This document shows positions 36,513 to 47,817 of a stretch of 64,000 bases of DNA, in pieces (position 1 is the first letter of the stretch; every line of letters begins with the position of its first letter). The position numbers and the translations under genes are program-made. Under the pieces are notes generated by a model, which was not told the origin of the DNA, ran no database searches, and was given only the letters and a program-made list of their open reading frames with translations. The DNA comes from Ulota crispa (taxonomy: Eukaryota > Streptophyta > Bryopsida > Orthotrichales > Orthotrichaceae): positions 14,384,817 through 14,448,816 of the forward strand of contig OY987249.1 of assembly GCA_963920765.1 (NCBI GenBank). The letters run 5' to 3'.

Positions 36513-37118
36513 TTACTGCAGAGACGTGAGCTTCTGCAAATCCTCCTGCTCGCCCAAAAGGTTAATATGTTTCATCGAGGTCGCCAAAGACACTTGACTC
36601 AGAAGAGTAGACGGCAACTTTGACACCGTTCGCCGCAATCCCGGCATGGCCGACGCAGTGCGTCTAAGATCAACAGTACTACTGACACCATCTCCACTAC
36701 TCGTCAATGGCCTCACCATCCCCAAAGCAAGACACATCACCAGAGCACGTCTCCTGGTAGTCTTCGAGTTCGACTTACTCGCACTCGTCTTCCGCACTCG
36801 CATCGCCTCTGCAGATCCAAGGACATCTTCAGCAACCATAGCATCAGCCACGGCGTCAAAAACCTCTGCTGACGCACTTGCGACTTCATCTCCGACCTTT
36901 GCCACGGCTTCAGTAATCACAGAACCCTCGGCTGTAGCGCTAACCCTAGTTCCTTTCACAGGCTTCCTCGAATTCGACCGTTGCAGTGCGGAACTCTCGA
37001 ACGTCGGCTTCTTCACTGGCAACGGCAACACACCGCCTGCTTGATTCGTCGACAACTTCGCTGGCTCCGACATTGCCATCACGGGCTTCGTACACGACGA
37101 ACTCGCATTCAACGCCAT
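36513..37118 (-). CDS. Unknown protein, Ala/Ser/Thr-rich, 201 residues
   Basis: I do not recognise this protein. It is a single open frame from ATG at 37118 to TAA at 36513, much GC-richer than its surroundings, which supports a real gene. The N-terminal third is rich in Ser, Pro, Lys and Thr with basic clusters (SNSRKPVKGTR). The middle is acidic and Ala/Val-rich (DAVADAMVAEDVLGSAEAM), perhaps helical. It is followed by a basic stretch (KSNSKTTRRR) and a short hydrophobic segment (ALVMCLALGMV), then a Leu-rich tail. No catalytic motif is seen. An in-frame TTG upstream is unlikely to be the start. The 3' end is duplicated downstream. It could be a single-exon gene or the last exon of a longer one, though no upstream exon is evident. 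Confidence 0.6.
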   Translation of the reverse strand: MALNASSSCTKPVMAMSEPAKLSTNQAGGVLPLPVKKPTFESSALQRSNSRKPVKGTRVSATAEGSVITEAVAKVGDEVASASAEVFDAVADAMVAEDVLGSAEAMRVRKTSASKSNSKTTRRRALVMCLALGMVRPLTSSGDGVSSTVDLRRTASAMPGLRRTVSKLPSTLLSQVSLATSMKHINLLGEQEDLQKLTSLQ

Positions 37119-37615
37119 TGCTATCAAACCCTCGTCTCTCGTCTTTGATACGATTGAACTCTGATTTCAACTACAATTTCAACAATGCAACAAAAATATT
37201 AACGGGAGTTCGTCTAAGATGTGTTCAACGGCGAATTGATCGAGGTACAAAACTAGAGAATGGTGGAAGAAGGTAGAACGGCTTCGAATTATACTGTAGA
37301 AATCGCAATTATTGCGAGGAACATTTACGGAGAAAAAGTTTTGTAACGAAAGCTGAGTTTCGACAAATTAGGCGGAGTGTTTCGGAAAGAGAGAGTTGTT
37401 TGCGTGATTTGTGATGCAAGTGGAAGTTGGAAACGATGTCAGGCGATGGCGGAATGGTGGAATGGCGGAAGAGAGGAGACTGCAGAAAACAAAAGGCTGC
37501 GGGAAAGATGGGGTTCGGATATACGGGCGGGGAGAACAGGAGAGCGACAAGTGGCAGTGTGGGGTTGGGTAGTGCAGAGGGTGGGGGAAGTAGGGGGACA
37601 AGTGGCGTGGATATT
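37119..37615 (-). promoter_or_regulatory. Upstream region of the gene at 36513
   Basis: GC-rich compared with neighbouring intergenic DNA, and G/A-rich on the plus strand (37430-37610). It probably holds the 5' UTR and promoter of the minus-strand gene. No clear TATA box was picked out. Confidence 0.35.
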
Positions 37616-38960
37616 TTAACCCCTCAAGGACCAAGCCTTTTTTCTGTGAAAATCACTAAAAACTGCCACTTCTAAGAGGTTTAGTAAAAAGGACTTTATG
37701 TTTTGTTTTTGGGAAATTTAACCATAGGATCTTGTCCTATAAGGTAGCAGCATTCATAAGCGTTGCGTCCCTATGCCCGTCACCTGACAGTGGTAGGGCT
37801 AATCAATAAAAAAACAAATGGTTGTAGGTGATTGAGTGATGGTTATGGGTGATTGAGTGATGGTTATGGGTGATGAAGTGATGGTTGTAGGTGACTAGCA
37901 TGAGGTACCCATCTCACTATTTAAGAACCAATAATCCTTGTGTTTAGCATCTCTTACACATGGTTCCTACAATTTCAATGATTTTGGACTTTGAAAAATC
38001 TTTGTGAACAAATGCTTGCAGTTGGAACCTTGAAATTGATGCCAATATTTTTGGTTTCCATTTCCTAACTTACAACATTTTTTTCAAAGTTAGTCAATTG
38101 TTTTTCCTACTACAAAACCCTTATTTCCATGCTTATAGGTGCGCCTACCTTACTAGAAGAGGTACTTGTGGGCAAAAAATCAGCTCATTTTGAATGGCCT
38201 GGAGTAAGATATTTACATCTAAAGTGAAAAGAAATTTTTATTTCCATGTTGCCCAAAATTTTTAGAAGCCTTTGACCACTATTATAACAAAAAGAATTGC
38301 TCTACCCAAAGTTTTGCTTTTTTTTTGCATGTAGGAGATCAAGTTAGGTATGTGTGGGAGAATTTCAAATCAATTGGAACTATACAACACATGGGAATAA
38401 ATAGTAAGTATAAAGAGGTAGACAATGAGTCAAAATACTAAATTGTTAAGAATTTAATTACTGAAATGAAAAAAGCAAATCCCAACGGTTATAATGATGT
38501 GATAAATGATCTACTTCATTTGGTTTTTTTTTTTTTTTTCAAAATAATGAAAATGGAGTAAAATAAAGGACTTCAAATTTTATTTTAGAGTGGAGAATCC
38601 ATAACTCCCCGCAAACAAAAACTCCTCATAACTTTCATGTCATTGATTGAAATTGAATGATTCAAAGCCCCTTACATATAAAAAAATAAAAAGAACCATT
38701 TCAAATTTTAAATTTTAAAAAATAACAAATTTAAAGAAATTTTTGGGCTGCCTGAATAGGCAGTCTTCTCCAAATTTTCATAAATTCATGCATAACTTCT
38801 TCACAAATGTTGAAATGAAGAAAGAATTAGATGCCCACATAGATCTTTGAATTTCTCACCCTCAATAAAAATTTTAGAAAATCACACAAAGTAGTTTAGC
38901 CATAAGTACATGCCCAAAGTCTAGTCTGTCTCGCAAATGGACAAGTCCTCTAGGGGTTAA
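37616..38960 (+). mobile_element. TTAA-bounded 1345-bp element, long copy
   Basis: It starts TTAACCCCTCAAGGACCAAG and ends GACAAGTCCTCTAGGGGTTAA. The part 38150-38950 is nearly identical, in reverse, to 45850-46650. It carries about 430 bases (37730-38160) that the other copy lacks, including a ~21-bp repeat 'gtgatggttatgggtgattg' (37817-37893). No transposase. Confidence 0.85.
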
Positions 38961-38984
38961 TGCGGCCATGGGTCCCAGTTGTGC

Positions 38985-39315
38985 TAAGGTAGGAGGCTCA
39001 TAAATTGTCCATCTAAGGGCTGAAATTGGATTTTGGAGAGGTGAAACTTTTTGAAATATTTTTTAGTAAATTTTTCTCAAAAGACAAGAGGAATTGGCAT
39101 CTATCCCAAGTTGTTACAAATTTTTTGGAGCTTTGAAGGACATAGTTATGAAATTTTGAAGTTGAAGTAGCATAAGGCTCTAAAATCACCCACCTCCTCA
39201 AATGTACTCCACTTGTACATTTTTGAAGCTTAGAAAAAATTGCATGTACAAAAGGCGTACATTTGAGAAAGTTGATGGTTTTAATGCCCAGACGGTTTTA
39301 GAGCCTCCTACCTTA
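38985..39315. mobile_element. MITE, TAAGGTAGGAGG family, copy 2 (331 bp)
   Basis: It starts TAAGGTAGGAGGCTC and ends GAGCCTCCTACCTTA, a perfect 15-bp inverted repeat. The inside is not palindromic, unlike the 5227 copy. A further lone end with the same sequence lies at 39477. Confidence 0.8.
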
Positions 39316-39867
39316 TTGCATGTTGTTGAGAGCTTTCAAAGTTGAAGTCAACTGATAATTTGTCACCGCTGATTGTGGGTTTTGAGAGTATAATGTGAGC
39401 TCTTCTGCATGAAGAAGGTGTGACTTTCATTTTTTTTGGGATGGTGGAGAATGGAGAATGAGTTTGTTTTAGAAACTAAGGTAGGAGGCTTGGGAATAGA
39501 CCATGTAAGCAAAAGTGTGCTTCTGTGGAAAAATTAGGGCAACTTGGTAAAACAGAAATATTTTTGGTAGAAAGCTGAAGAAGAGACAATTATGTGGCCA
39601 TTTGATTTGAATTTTTTTGAGTTATTATGAATTAACTTCAATTTATCAAAGCAAAAAGGTGCATAGGTAGCTATTCTTGTTCATAGGTGGTAGCATTCAT
39701 GATGCAAAGGGGGCTTGTGCACCCTCTCTAGTATCACATTGATTTCACTAGCTATCTCTTCATTTTCTACAATTACAGAGATTGACAATGTGATATTACA
39801 AAGGTTGAATGTGATATTATAGAGGGCCTTGTGATTTTAGTAGTATGATTGAAATGACCAAAGTGCT
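39316..39867. other. Intergenic with a lone MITE end at 39477
   Basis: No gene. 'taaggtaggaggctt' at 39477 marks another member of the MITE family whose other end I did not find. Confidence 0.4.
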
Positions 39868-40230
39868 TGGCAATTCTTGCTCTTGGTGTAGATTTTTCAC
39901 TTAGAAAGAAATGAGATTGTGTATTTCTTCTCTCAAGTGGTCCCTCTACTCAAAGTAACTCACTTCCAATGACAAACAATATAAGATAACCCATCAATCT
40001 TCCTTTCAAGTTGTTTTTTGAATAAAGAGGGCTTAACAGAACAAAGTGTATTGCACAAGACGGAGGATGCAAATTGCAGAATGTAGAACATATAATACAT
40101 GACACATAATGCAACACGCAAGATGCAAGATGGGCCATCCAGGCAACATGGTCAAGGTTGGGCCCATGCTCCACCCTTCTTGCCACGTTAGGCAGGCTCC
40201 ACATTGAATAACAAGATTAGTGTTTGCCTT
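39868..40230. repeat. Dispersed repeat of unknown class, copy 2
   Basis: Matches 8388-8770 in the same orientation and order ('attcttgctcttggtgtaga', 'tcaagtggtcc', 'caagttgtttt'). No domain is encoded. Confidence 0.65.
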
Positions 40231-40801
40231 TCCACAATTTTGCTCCATGTAGAGGCACATGGGCACCTCCAAGAGTTTTGACAGATTTTAGTTGGTGATA
40301 GTTGGCATGCGTTTCTTCTTCCTGCTCTTTTTTGGCATTAGCTAGCTATGGAATACTAAATAGGTGGTGACCTCATTCTTGGACGTCAACATTGACCTCT
40401 TCCATGACAATACTTAATTGGTTTGTTTTTCATAAAAATCTAGTACAATGTATTAAGTTATAGACCTTCAAATAAAAAACATCATTGTTTTTAAGACTAA
40501 AAGTTATCTTAAGTTCTAGAAAAGCAAATATTGAAGCTTCCTCTTTGTTTGCCACATTTTCAACAATGAATAAAAAAATTTAGAATTAAATAAAAAATAC
40601 AAACAAAAAAATATGAAAAGAAAAAATCAAACCTATAATAAGAAATTCACCATCATTTATTCATAAGATAAACCCTAAGTTGTAATCATCCAGATTTTAA
40701 TGAGGTTTGTAGTTATAATCTTTTGTGAATGCAAACGATTTAAATGAAGTTCTACCAATTAATGCATTATTTCATTCAAATCTTTTTGTTTTTGTAATAT
40801 T

Positions 40802-40995
40802 CACTAGAAGAAAAACAAGGATAAACAACTAGGTCACCAAAATTGCCTTGCAATTGCACAACAACTCCACAACATTTGCACAACTACAATCTAATCATGC
40901 AGTTGTTGTGTAGCTGTTTGTGGAGTTGCAAGGCAATTCTAGTGACCTAGTCCTTGTGATTTGTGGAGTTGTTTATCCTTGTTTTTCTTCTAGTG
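40802..40995. mobile_element. CACTA-derived MITE, 194 bp, perfect ends
   Basis: It starts CACTAGAAGAAAAACAAGGA and ends TCCTTGTTTTTCTTCTAGTG, a perfect inverted repeat. ATT flanks it on both sides (40799-40801 and 40996-40998), the 3-bp target duplication expected of CACTA elements. The arms continue inward ('gttgcaaggcaatt' against 'aattgccttgcaattgc'), making a hairpin. Its ends match those of the 3.6-kb element at 18571. Confidence 0.95.
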
Positions 40996-41570
40996 ATTCC
41001 TTAAGTGTTCAAAAATAAAAGAGCATTGTTTTTTTTAAACAATTAGCCACAAATGTTGTCAATTCCTTTGAAACCTTATCGCAATCAAATTTTGTATGTA
41101 CGTACATATTAGAAAAACATGAAGAATATAAGTCATTCAAAATGATATTGATATTCAATAAAGAAATACACACATTATTATCAAATAATAATATTAAAAA
41201 AACATAAATAAAAAAATTCACCAACAAGTGTCTAATCTTGCTCCATTTCATCCCAAACATGTGCATTTTTGTACCTTTAATATTATTATACCTTTTTATG
41301 TTTCTAGCACTAGTTTCTAAAAATTTTGTTGCCTTTAAAATTAACATCAAATTTGTATTTGAAAAAACATTTATTCTTACATTAACCACAAAAAATATCT
41401 TGGTGAATCTCCATGAAGTATATAAGGTGTAGCCAACCGCTTGCAACTACAAAAAAATTCATTCATTTCAGCATTAAAAAAATCTACTGCAACAAACTTA
41501 GAGTTCAAAAGATTTACATATAATGAATTATCTGAAAAAAATCCTCTTTCCCATCATTACTAGTGTATTT

Positions 41571-41995
41571 TTAAATTTTTCCATGATAGTCTTCAACATG
41601 TTGTAGGAGAGATTTAGGTTTAGATTTTATATTCTTGTGACACTCCGTACAATGCAATTGGTTAGCATCTACTAACCAATCCATACCATATATTTTTGGA
41701 TTTGGCAACAACAACAAAATAGTGAAATTTCTAATATGTGGTTTAGATCCATAGTTTTTTAAAGACATTTTTTGTTAATAAGATTATCAAAACCGCAGTA
41801 ATTACAATGTTCCAATCCGTTTCTTTTCTTTAAATTATCTACATTTTTTTTCAAGCCATCTTTGTTTATTTTTTTAATGCCCATACTATTTTCCAAAAAC
41901 AATTTTTGAGCAATGAAAAGGCCGGTCACCACTGCAATAAAAGCAATCCATTCACCAATTTTTCTCATATAACAACATGTTATCGTTAGAGATGA

Positions 41996-41998
<3 letters not shown>
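41571..41998 (-). pseudogene. Possible zinc-finger protein remnant
   Basis: Two overlapping minus-strand frames carry Cys/His patterns: HCNYCGFDNLINKK in one, and LHCTECHKNIKSKPKSLLQH followed by a second His in the other. The second resembles a BED or C2H2 finger of a DNA-transposon protein. The frames do not join cleanly. The family is not established. Confidence 0.3.

Positions 41999-42000
<2 letters not shown>

Positions 42001-42052
<52 letters not shown>
42001..42052. repeat. (TA)n microsatellite, ~26 repeats
   Basis: An uninterrupted alternating run of about 52 bases. Confidence 0.98.
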
Positions 42053-42054
<2 letters not shown>

Positions 42055-42257
42055 TACAAAATTTTTTATCCAGATTCTAGAATTGATTTGACACATATGC
42101 TTAGAACTCATGGACACTCTAGATTTGTAATTGTAACATGAAAGAAGGCTTGTCAAAATCTATCAACATTGATATATGTTGGATTCACCTTAACATGAAC
42201 TGAACCAAGATAAACAATTCAATTAAAATATAACTACAAAGAACTCTACCATCAATA

Positions 42258-43107
42258 TACTAGTTTATGTACCCGTTGTATCAACGGAGGCAATAAAAAT
42301 ATCCATGCAATAAACAAATTGTGCAATAGCAATCTTATCCTCGTGCCCTCCTATCCTTCTGCCCCCCTATCTTTGTGCCTCCCTATCCATGTGCCCTCTA
42401 TCTCCATGCCCTCTTATCTTTGTGCCCCCTAACTCCGTGCCCCTATATCCGTGCCCCCTATATCCATGCCCTCTATTTCCGTGCCCCCTATCCTTGTGCT
42501 CTCTTATTCTCGTGCCCCCCTATCTTTATGCCCTCTTATTCTTGTGCCCCCCTATTTTTGTGTCCTATCCATGTGCCCCTTATCTCCATGCCCCCTATCT
42601 TTATGCCCCTATCTCCATGCCCCTATCCCCATGCCCCCTATCCCAATGCCCCCCAAGAATACAATTTTTTGAGCCACTCATTTTGATTGGGTGAGAGAGT
42701 GTTGTGGTGCAACCTCTAGTGACATGCTGTTGACTTCTAGTGAAACGGCTCAATCTAATTGGTTAAGAGAAAGTGTTGTGGTGTCACTTCCAGTGATACG
42801 TTATACTTTATTGTTAACTACCACATGAATCATGGAGCTACTTGCTTTTATTGACTAAAGAAAATGTAAATGGTGCAACTTGTTAAACTACTGTACTGCT
42901 ACATGCATGGAATGCAACTCATAGTTGCACTCAAACTCTCTCTTGGGATTCTTTTATAATAGAAAATGTAAAAGGTACAACTTGTTAAATAAAAATAAAA
43001 TAAAAGGTGCAACTTATATGCATAGAATGCAACTCATAGTTGCACTCAAACTCTTTACTTTTCATCCAAAATGGAGTCTTTGGATTCTTTTATAGATATA
43101 GACTAGA
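42258..43107 (+). repeat. Dispersed repeat with embedded minisatellite, copy 1
   Basis: It starts after 'actag' with 'tttatgtacccgttgtatca', then holds a ~15-bp minisatellite of 'cccctatccccgtgc' type (42340-42660), then 'gagccactcattttgattgg', and ends '...gatatagactag'. Near the end 'tgcaactcatagttgca' forms a small hairpin, seen twice. A second start ('tacgtactcgttgtacca') follows immediately at 43108. A hairpin near a CTAG end recalls Helitrons, but the expected TC start is not clear. Confidence 0.55.
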
Positions 43108-44439
43108 TTACGTACTCGTTGTACCAATGGAGGCAACAAAAATATCCTTGCAACAAACAAATTGTGTAATGGCAACTTGGAGGGGTCACACCCCTTTATG
43201 ATTGGATACCACCTGCAATAATGGGGTAATTAAATGGGGGGTATTTAGATTCTTTAAAGTAATTTTTATCTCCCTTTCTTTAGATAAGAAGCTACTTTAG
43301 TGTGTTTTAGGGTACCCTATGCTTATTTCTAAATGGTTATATGACCTAATTTTTCAAACCCTATTTTTTTACAAATACAAAAGTATCATAAAAAAAAAAT
43401 ATGTGTATACAATGGGTTTATAAAAGGCTTTGGCCCGCAAGAAAACAACATAAGAATTTAACACGTAACAAGTCTCTCAAACCATACTTACTAAGCAACC
43501 TTCCTAAATCCTAATTCATTCCTAAAAATTCAAATTACCCTCAACCACATGCATACTCAAGAAATAGCAAATGATGAGTTTTGAAGCATTGAACTCTAAA
43601 ATGGAAAATAGGAGAGAAAAAAAACCGGGTAGAGGACAGCAGGTAAGTTTGAGCGTGAACCCAAGCTCTTACTGTCAAGAATTGCAGGAAGAATTGAGCG
43701 GTAATGCCAACGTCCACCACCATCGTTGGCGGTTGAAGATAAGAAATCCAACCCTGAACGTGCCAACAAAGAAAAAAAAATCCATCCCTAAACACAAATT
43801 CCACAAAGCTCACACTCTCGTGCTTGCAAGTACAGCGTTGTAATGAAAATTTTGTAAGAAGGATGAGAAGCTTCAATTGTACACCACCCTCGTTGTCACT
43901 TTCAGCGCACTTAGATAATCCAGGGGGATAAAAATTGCAAACATTAAGAAAACAATCTCAAATATGAAAATCCCAAGTGCTAGCAAGAGCAACGGTAAGC
44001 TTAGCATAACAATGTGTAAAGAAGCCAGAGTATAAATAATCCAATGTGCTTGCCAATACAAATTCTACTCTCGAGATTCTACAACAATGCCAACCTTTAC
44101 CAACACGCCTCGCCCTTCTTCAATTATCCTTCAGCTTATTGCTAAATCCTACACAGTTACAATCCAAAACTTGGACAGAAAAAACCATTTTTCATCCATA
44201 CTGCTTATGAACTCTAAACCCTACACTCATCCTACTAAACTCTTTTAGGATAATTCTATAATTCCCACCCTATTTTTTTCTACAGTATTCTAAAATGGAG
44301 GATCATACACCATCCTTTTTTACATATGATGAAGCAAGAAATATTTTTCCAATGCTATATTAAATCTAAAAAAGATATAAAATTTATCTCCAATGAATAA
44401 AATTGAACCTATTTTTTATCTCACGTAGTTTACTAAAAA

Positions 44440-45150
44440 TTGGAGAGTGACCTCCCCGAGAATGGCAATCTTATCCCCATGCCTCCTATTTCTATGCATC
44501 CTATCCATGTGCCCCCCTATCCCTGTGCCCCCTATCCTCGTGCCCCCCTATCCTTGTGCCCCCTATCCTCGTGCCCCCCTATCCCCATGCCTCCTATCCT
44601 CGTGCCCCCCTATCCTCATGCCTTGCTATCCCCGTGCCCCCCTCTTCTTGTGACCCCCTATCTCTATGCCCTCCTATTCCCATGCCCCCTATTCCTATGC
44701 CCCTCTATCCTCGTACCCTCCTATCCTTGTGCCTCCCTATCCCCATGCCCCCAAGAATATAACATTTTGAGCCACTCATTTTGATTGGGTGAGAGAGTGT
44801 TGTGGTGCAACCTCTAGTGACATGTTGACTTGCAATGAAACGGCTCAATCTAATTGGTTGAGAGAAAGTGTTGTGGTGTCACTTCCAGTGACCTATTATA
44901 CTTTATTGTTAACTACCACATGAATCATGGAGCTACTTGCTTTTATTAGCTAAAGAAAATGTAAAAGGTGCAACTTGTTAAATAAAAAATGTAAAAGGTG
45001 CAACAATAGAAAACGTAAAAGGTGCAACTTGTTAAATAAAGAAAATGTAAAAGGCACAACTTACATGCATGGAATGCAACTCATAGTTGCACTCAAAATC
45101 TTTACTTTTCATCCAAAATGGGGCCTTGGGATTCTTTTATAGATATAGAT
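44440..45150 (+). repeat. Dispersed repeat with embedded minisatellite, copy 2
   Basis: It parallels 42258-43107: the same 'ccccctatccccgtg' minisatellite (44470-44755), then 'gagccactcattttgattgg', 'gtgttgtggtgtcacttcca', the 'tgcaactcatagttgca' hairpin, and 'tatagatatagat'. Its left end is less clear. A reversed, partial relative lies at 55015-55230. Confidence 0.6.
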
Positions 45151-45156
45151 TACTTA

Positions 45157-45455
45157 GGGCCGGTTCAGACTAGGTCCCAAGTCCTAGTTCACAAAGTTCC
45201 ATCGAAATGCAAAGTCCCATCTTTCTAAGCTAGAAAAGATGGGTTGCCAAAATGCTAGACTCAATCTTGGAGTGAAATCCCACTTTTTTTGGCGCCAAAA
45301 CTTGGAAAAGTGCTACCATGTAGGCTCCATGTAAGCAAATTGGATGTGGGACTTGGGACAGTCTGAAACCCGAAGTCCCATCTTTCGCCTCTCCGCCAAT
45401 CATATTCTCAAAATTTAGTGGGACTTGGGATGTGGGACGCAATTTGAATCAGCCC
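45157..45455. mobile_element. Tourist-like (PIF/Harbinger) MITE
   Basis: It starts GGGCCGGTTCAGAC and ends GAATCAGCCC. TTA flanks both sides (45154-45156 and 45456-45458), the 3-bp target duplication typical of PIF/Harbinger elements. Inverted 'tcccaagtcc' and 'ggacttggga' lie near the two ends. No transposase. Confidence 0.8.
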
Positions 45456-45611
45456 TTACTTCAAATAGCCAAAGAAATGCTCAAGAAGGTTCAATGCAAG
45501 GTAGTGCATGAGAAGTACAGTCAACATATTTATCCTCCAGTTGGTCTTGTCCAAGATCAGCAAGTAGCTGCATAGAAAAACAACCATCAACAAAGTATTC
45601 CAACACATGTA

Positions 45612-45845
45612 TTAACCCTTAAACACCTATAGGGCATAGTATATATGTTGACATATAATTGTCATTTGCTACCAATAAGAAATTTTAGTTTGGGATCTCA
45701 AGTAGCTCACTAGAACCACATTGATGTATTCTCCAACTTCTTTGTTGATCTCAAATGTAATAGAGGTGTGGATCCATTCCAAATACATGAAAAATATGCC
45801 GTATTATATTGGCCGCAAAGGGCCTTCCCGTTGTTCAAAGGTTAA
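45612..45845 (-). mobile_element. TTAA-bounded ~235-bp MITE, copy 4 (reversed)
   Basis: It starts TTAACCCTTAAACACC and ends GTTGTTCAAAGGTTAA. Its inside is the reverse complement of the copies at 3426 and 34351. Its right TTAA is shared with the next element. Confidence 0.9.
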
Positions 45846-46774
45846 CTCGTAAAGTACCATTGTCCCTTCTCTAAATAGACTAGACTTTGGGCATGTACCT
45901 ATGGCTAAACTACTTTGTGTGATTTCCTAAGACTTTTATTGAAAGTGGGAAATTCAAAGATCTATGTGGGCATCTAATTTTTTCTTCATTCCGACATTTG
46001 ATGAAAAAGTTATGCATGAATTTATGAAAATTTGGAGAAGACTGCCTATTCAAGCAGCCCAAAAATTTCTTTAAATTTGTTATTTTTTAAAATTTAAAAT
46101 TTGAAATGGTTCTTTTTATTTTTTTATATGTAAGGGGCTTTGAATCATTCAATTTCAATCAATGACATGAAAGTTATGAGGAGTTTTTGTTTGCGGGGAG
46201 TTATGGATTCTCCACTCTAAAATAAAATTTGAAGTCCTTTATTTTACTCCATTTTCATTATTTTGAAAAAAAAAAAAAAACCAAATGAAGTAGATCATTT
46301 ATCACATCATTATAACCGTTGGGATTTGCTTTTTTCATTTCAGTAATTAAATTCTTAACAATTTAGTATTTTGACTCATTGTCTACCTCTTTATACTTAC
46401 TATTTATTCCCATGTGTTGTATAGTTCCAATTGATTTGAAATTCTCCCACACATACCTAACTTGATCTCCTACATGCAAAAAAAAAGCAAAACTTTGGGT
46501 AGAGCAATTCTTTTTGTTATAATAGTGGTCAAAGGCTTCTAAAAATTTTGGGCAACATGGGAATTTTTTTTTTCACTTTACATGTAAATATCTCACTTTT
46601 TTCCATCTGGAATGAGCTGATTTTTTGCCCACAAGTACCTCTTCTAGTTTGGGGCAAGCTCCTACAATTGGATTTTCCAAAAACAAAACATAAAATCCTT
46701 TTTTACGAAACCTCCTAGAAGTAACAATTTTTGTGATTTTCAAAGAAAAAAGGGCTTGGTCCTTTAGGAGTTAA
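45842..46774 (-). mobile_element. TTAA-bounded 933-bp element, short copy (reversed)
   Basis: It is the reverse complement of most of 37616-38960 and nearly identical over about 800 bases, including the A/T homopolymer next to 'ccaaatgaagtagatca'. It ends CCTTTAGGAGTTAA. The two copies form a long inverted pair about 7 kb apart. Confidence 0.9.
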
Positions 46775-47800
46775 TCAACAAATCACAATGTTAGAAGATC
46801 ATCTTTTGTAGCAATACGCCAAAAAAAATTTCTAAGGAATATGAAACCATAACAATTTCCACACCAAATAAAAAATAATCCAAGACCAAAGTAGTGACAC
46901 ATGCACATCTTAGCGATGATAACCATCAATAATACAATGCAATGTGATTTTGAGCACCACACAAACAAATTCACAACAAAACATTCAACGCAACAATGTG
47001 CCTTACAATAGCCATATCCTAACTAAGACTTTCTAAATTCATACCCGCTACTACAAGAAAAAATGATAGCAACATTTTAAGTGCTAGAAAGGCAGTGTGG
47101 ATAAACCAAGCTGTGTACAAAGTATCTTCACAAGCAACATTATGACTATGACCATCATAGCCAAACTAAGAAGCATTATGTCCACTTACAAAACAAAACA
47201 CGGCAAGAAGAATTTGAGTGGCAAAAGTGAGCATTACAATCCAATGCTAATACCAAGCATTTGTTCATACAAATCTTTCATTGTCCCTAAACCACACCAT
47301 ACATTGACAAATCAAACAAAAGTATTTCAACTTTTATTTCATAACACTCCAGATATAAGTGTTACTAAAATCCCCTTGAGCTCCAACTTCCATAACTATA
47401 GCACAGGAACATTGATGAGAATTCTTCCTCATCTTTGGGATGGTACATTAGGAGGTACGCATTTTTCAGAGTCTTTTAGAGATATGAGCTAATCAAGAAA
47501 CCGGTTGTATAAAAGCATGCGTGTATAAGGAGTGATCTCCCAAGGAACTAGTTATATAAAAGTATGGGAATGTTCAAATCTTCTCGCTATAGTTTATGCA
47601 CGAGAACATCTAGTAATACACATAAGTCTGTTTTAATGAAACCATTGGAGAGGGGGGTGATAGAGAACGTTGTAGTGAATGTGGAAAGTTAAAAAATGAT
47701 ATATTATCCATTGATTACTTACCAATCATGGAGCAATTATCATTGCTATGCAAGTCTACAACTTTTTGTAGCAAATTTCTTACCATGTGGAAAGCCAAAG
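46775..47800. other. Unassigned stretch, perhaps the 3' end of the copia fossil
   Basis: No gene is supported. 'actacaagaaaaaatg' at about 47052 resembles a CACTA end but has no partner. A G-run near 47650 could be the polypurine tract (on the other strand) of the copia element. Confidence 0.25.
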
Positions 47801-47817
47801 GTAGATGGTTGGACAAA

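Noticed and set aside
42375-42694. Proline/cysteine-rich frames, also at 44440-44784
   Set aside because: All three frames are open across the CCCCTAT minisatellite, so the reading frame means nothing.
43571-44061. Small frames on both strands, one with a hydrophobic stretch
   Set aside because: The opposing frames overlap, have no family signature and no splice partners.
47052-47075. A CACTA end ('actacaagaaaa')
   Set aside because: No inverted partner or 3-bp duplication was found nearby.
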